Positions 50,901 through 56,900 of a stretch of 64,000 nt of DNA are shown here, piece by piece (within the stretch, counting starts at the first letter, position 1; each line of letters opens with the position of its first letter). Position numbers and translations under genes: made by a program. Source of the stretch: Cyclina sinensis (taxonomy: Eukaryota > Mollusca > Bivalvia > Venerida > Veneridae); assembly GCA_012932295.1 (NCBI GenBank), contig JAAONU010000001.1, positions 59,059,693 through 59,123,692 of the forward strand. The letters run 5' to 3'. The notes beneath the pieces are model-generated. The model saw only the letters and a list, made by a program, of their open reading frames with translations. It was not told the DNA's origin and did not search any database.

Positions 50901-53900
50901 ATATTCAGTCATTCATCATACATATCCAATGGTGATTGTTTTACCTGCTATCATTTATGGTGATGGTTTCTGATAAATAGATTTATTACCGTAATTATGT
51001 AGCTTTTCAGTAGATAATATTCTGTACTCAGACACATTTCTGTTTTATATTATATAGATACATTTTCTTCATGTATAATACATGTATATATATTAACTGC
51101 AATAGTATGTTTGCCTCGTGCATAGTTTAGTTGGCCATATGCATGAAATACTCTAATTCTGAGGCATGTGTATTTGTAAAAGCTTTCCTCCACCATCAGG
51201 TATTCATTGAAACATTTTCATCATATTTCATGCAAAGTAAAGATGTAAAACTGGACATGTCACAAGATCTTTCTTTGTTTCTGCAGCAGCAACATTGGTA
51301 TCTGGAAATGCTTCCGGCTAATTAACAGTCAGAGCTATTTTCTTTAAAACATGGTGAAAAGAGTTGATTGTTAAAAATAAAATTCCTGACCTTTTGACGA
51401 TGTTATTGATTGAGATTGTTGTGTTGCATGCTTTTTAGTCGGAAGAGAATGCAGTCTGGCTCAGCAATTTCTCGTACAGAGATCAGTGCCCCTGTGGATG
51501 AGAAGCTCTCCCAGTTCCACAGAGAGTTGACAGAGACATGTACAGATGTAATGGCAAGATATGCCTTTGGAAACTTCTCCCCTCTGCCACATAGGTTAGT
51601 ATACAATTTGTCAATGCAAGTTGTGAATTTGATGAAATTTTCAGTGTTAATGCAGTTCTATATACTGAGCCAAGGGGTACATAATGGCATTTTCTTCGTG
51701 TGAATTTCTGTGTACAAGTGTCTAAATACACTTAAGAAATTTTATGCTTGTAAGTTCTTGAATGAAATATTTGACAGGAAAGGTCATATCCTTGATTTTA
51801 TATTTTCAGTATTTCTTGTTCTGAAAATGCTTTAGATATTCTGTAAACTTTTTCTTCACTGTCATGTTTTTTTTTGGTTGCCTGCAGGTCTCATATGGCA
51901 GAATTCCTATTGGCAGGAGGACAGTGTCAGTCATGGTTGCTAGGCAACAAACTAATAACCATTACAACCAGTGGCAGTGGGAACAAAGTGGGGAATTCTG
52001 GAGTGTGCGAGAAATGTCTTGCTGCCTACCAGGCAACAGAGCAGAAAGATCACAGATCTGGACGCCGCCGCCACAGATCAGCCATTGTGTTCAGTCAGAG
52101 TACAAGTACCACTGAACAAACACAAAGGTCCAGTCAGGATGATATTACCCTGCAGTCAAAGACAGCTTTTGATGACTTGGACTTTAATATGGCAGGGCAA
52201 GATGTTGGCGTTCAAACTGGGTCCTCTCTCAGTGACACAGGCTTAGAAAATGAGGCATTAGAATCTCTGATTTTAGGTGTGTATGATCTTGTCAGAGCAT
52301 TTTCTATGTGGTTTTGTCACTGACTCATTGCCATTGTAGTCACTGAATTTCAATTTAGAGGATGGAAAGTTGTTGTTAAACCTGTATCTAGTCAGAATTG
52401 GAAGTTGAAGTTTCAGTGTCAAATTTGACATCTTTCTGTATTATATTCTTTGACATTTTAGTGGAATTTACTACATACTACAGCTGTATGGCTTTTTGAT
52501 TTGGGTTCAGTTTTGAGAGTCTTCTTTGAAATCTTTAGTAGTATATCTTTCATTGTTAATTTTTTTTTTGTATTTCTAGGTGTGAAGGGGTCAGACCCAC
52601 GGCATTTACCTGTCAACATCTGCAACTGCTGGTGTACCAACTGGGCAGAGATCTACATTCGAGCCCCAAGTGGAAATCTTTCCTGGATGATGAGAATTGA
52701 AAATGAAGCCGGGCTTCAAAATCTTTCAGATTCACAGGTATGAGGTGAATGAGAGATCCTAGTGTGACCTTCTTGATGATAGAAAATATAAAAATGTTGA
52801 GTGTGTTAGTCAAAGTTTTTGGTCACAAATTAATGAAAAATGTTTTAACTTTATACTGTTAAACTATAGGGCTTAGTGATATGAGCATCAAATTCTGGAG
52901 TTATTGTGGTTGACTCGTACCATATTGTTTCTCAGAGGTCAGTTCACAAAATCAGTTTTTCATTCCTTTACTTTTGAATGGGTTTCTTGATAGTATAACA
53001 TACAGTTATTCATAGAAAAAAATAATCTTCAAACTCAAACTTGTATGATCTGGATTAAGTAATTCAAAGCAAGCTTGACCTAAAGTATGAATGGCTATTA
53101 AAGTATTAAGTTTTTGTTACCATTAGTTATCGAATATCAAATGCTTTGGTAACTAGCCAAGCCCTGTATAAATTGTGTAATACATCAGATATCTTAAACT
53201 GTACTTTTAAGTTGCTTATTTAACAATTTTCAAAATAATTACAATGCTTTTCAAGGTACCTGATATCACAATGCTGTTGTTTTCAAGGTACCTGATATCA
53301 CAATGCTGTTGTTTTCAAGGTACCTGATATCACAATGCTGTTGTTTTCAAGGTACCTGATATCACGATGCTGTTGTTTTCAAGGTACCTGATATCACGAT
53401 GCTGTTGTTTTCAAGGTACCTGATATCACGATGCTGTTGTTTTCAAGGTACCTGATATCACAATGCTGTTGTTTTCAAGGTACCTGATATCACAATGCTG
53501 TTGTTTTCAAGGTACCTGATATCACAATGCTGTTGTTTTCAAGGTACCTGATATCACAATGCTGTTTGCATCAATGGGAAAAAAGCATAAGACAGATGTG
53601 AGTAGACAAAGTCATCGTATTGAGAGCGGCAGTATAGGCGAGGAGGAATATGAGAATCTGTATAAACAACACTTTGAACCAAATAATCTCAACACAGGTA
53701 ATACTGTTTGTATTCTTTTGGTTCAGGTATCTTTTTTGAGGGCTTTAGGTTGAAAACTTTAAGACTTCTTGCCTTAATACTTTTAGGACAATATACCTGT
53801 CACAGAGGAATCATAATGAAATAAGCAGGATGTAGTTTTTTCAAAAAAGATAAAAATAAGATTATCCACTTCATTCCACAGCAAGCCCATCCTCTGTGGC

Positions 53901-56900
53901 CTCATTGTTATCATTACTGGCTCTGATTTAAGAGATCTTGGTTTGAATCCTGGTCTGACAAGTCCGGATATGGTCTTAAAGTTGCAGGAAGAGATAATAA
54001 CGTTGAGTTCACAGTGAAAATGTTTTGCCAGAAGTCCTGTAGTTGAATTGTCAGAAAGTTTTCTGTTGTTATTCTTTCCAGATCAGTCAGAGGTAGTAAC
54101 AGGAAAACATGATTTGCCTCAAATTGCAGGTAAATACATACATGTTTGGTTGATCTCATTTCATTGAGTGAAGACATGAGAAAACCTGTTGAATATATTT
54201 TGTTGTAAAACATTACTCACTGAGAGCCTGTCTGTCAGTGCTTTGAACTTACTAAAAGAATCAAAAAGAAATACATGACTTTTTGTATGTACACAAGTTG
54301 AGGTGTTTTGTAAATCCAACAGGCTTGAAAAAGTTCTCTATAATAAGCATTACAGTTTTTTTTTTTTCAAACTAAACCAATTTATCAACGTCTGTTATTT
54401 TTAAACTGTTCGATGTCACAAGAAGATATTTTCTAGACAACTGTACCTGTCATTTACCAGTTCATTAAAAACTCCTATAAAATAATACAGCAGTGACAAA
54501 TTGTACAGTTTGGAGACTAAGAAATAGAATAATATTTACTTCTTACTATGTGAAATACATTTCTTATTGCCGTTGCAGAGGTTGATTCCTCAGAGTGCTT
54601 GAGCAGACCCAGCAGTCTAGGTTTCAGATTGTCTGGTACAGATGAGATGTCAGATACACACCAGGTAAGGATGCACAATTTCCAGTTTTATGTGAATAAT
54701 CTACCTTTCTTCATGACCCTCAAGCAGTATTTCATCTTGTTTAAGTTTTTAAAGGGAAAGAATCCTCGAAAGTCCTGTAAGAATCAGACTTTCATTGATA
54801 CATTTATAGCATTGCTTTTGTCGGTAGATCTATCCACTTCTATTTTTTGCTATATTTGGTATATAGAAAACCTTTTGTGTCAAACTCCTCATTCATCTTT
54901 TAGAAGGTTTTCTTCAAACATTCACAGAGGAACAACCTAGTTGTGTAGCTGATGGTTAAAGAAATGTTTTGTGTTTGGCCTATTTTTACCTGAATTACAG
55001 GCCTTTGTAATTTTCATTGAACAGGGTATAGATAATATCTTTTCTGTGTAAAACTTCTCATTCATTTTTTGGAGGATTTGCTTCAGACTTTAATATATGA
55101 ACAAGCTGGTGTGTAGATGGTGGAATAGGGAGGAATTTGTTGTACCTTCCTTTACCAGAATTATTGGCCTATATATTTTTCACTTTATGAGGTATTCTTC
55201 ATGCATCTTTTGGAGAATATCGTTCAGACTTACCTTCATTGTCAAATGGTCATATTGGAAGGAATTCCACTGTAAAAAATTTTAGCTACAGATGACTTTA
55301 TATTTTTTTCACCAGTTTATGCATATGGAGAAAGAGTTATGCATGCAACTTCTTATTCAGTTTTTTTTTAGTTTCATTTCAACTTGAAAGATGAAATAGC
55401 CTTAATTACCAGATGTTAAAGCAATGTATTTTCATTACAACAGTTATTAATTTCAACAGTTATTGCCCTTTGTTTCTTATGGCATATGCTCTGGGGGGAA
55501 AAAAACGAAGCGAGAGCATCTAAAATTTAGAGCAGTTTCAGAGACAGTTATGTAGATTAAGAATTGAAAAACTTACAGGCATTTAAGGAATTTAATGCAA
55601 GACATTGCCTTTGTGGTCTTTGTCTGTCTGCTACTGCTGTGATTTGGCTTTTTTATTTGTATAAATTGACTTTCTAGGTGTCAGATGCTCTACAGATTCC
55701 TTCATCTGAAAGTGCCAAGAACCATGACATATCTCCAGGGTCACTGAAGAGATCAAACTCTTCTCCCTCAATCTTGAGTGGCAGCTCAGACACCCTCTCT
55801 CCAAGGGACAGTATTTCAGATGTGGTCCAGTTTGGACCCATACCCAAAAGTGATAAACAGAAAAGTACCCCAAAGTCTTCAGACTCAGACAGAAGTGAAA
55901 ATACTGCTAAGGTCCCTTCCCAAAAAGCAGAAGGTGCCGAAAATGAACCTAAAGAAGTGAAAGAAAGTGAAAAGGTTGTGAAATTTGATATTGATGATAC
56001 TGATAAACATGATGGTTCTTCTGTATCAGCTTCAGTACAAGGAGATAAATTTGAACCCCAAAGTGCCAAAGTTGATCTTGAAAAAAGTATGAGTGCTAGT
56101 GTGTCGAAAGAATATACAAGTATGTTAACCAGACAGCTAAGTCCATCTCCAGCAAGCTCTGAGGCGTCTTCAACTCTTGATGAGGTGGGTGACTTGCCAA
56201 TAATCTAAGGAGACACAGAGGTCACACAGTTGCAGTCACACAGTCAAGCAGTAGTCAGTCTGATCAGGGGTCAGCTAAGAGTTATGGGTCAAAGAGCACA
56301 GGAACAAGTGATACCAGTAGGGTTGGAATCAGTCCTGCCTTTGTGTTCTTACAGTTGTATCATAGTGGGCAGCTTCATGTGAATGAGCCACCATTACTGT
56401 TGCCTAATAATGATGTAAGTTTACCTAAGAAATGTATTAAGATTTAAACCTGTTTATTTTGAATGGATTGGAAAAACCACTTCTTACAGTTTATACCTAT
56501 CCTATTTGATAACTGCTTTCTGGATTCAAAGCAGTTCTAATGCCAAAAGTGTGGATTTATTAAAGACACTGGAGACTCACATTTCTGTTGGAAATCAAAC
56601 CAGTGATCTCTGATGAGGCATTCTACACTTCAACCACTACACCTCCAAATTATTGATATAATTGTATAAAATGTACATGTTTTAAGCAGTGAAGATTGCT
56701 ACTTTCAAAATAATTGGGGTATGTTTTAACTTGTGGTTTCATTTAAAGAAGATGGTTTTGAAATTGCTTGCCTTAATACTTTATTTGTAATTTGTGAAAC
56801 GCTGGAAAATTCTGCGAATACTTCTAGTTTGTGTATTTCGTATGAGAAAAGAGATGCTTAATTCTGAATTATGTTTATAATACATATGTGTAGAACCAAA

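Noticed and set aside
56185..56225. A tiny intron in TSC2 exon 32 that would explain the frame change
   Set aside because: Possible GT-AG pairs there give introns of 25-45 bases, and none restores the RHRGHT frame without losing the phase.
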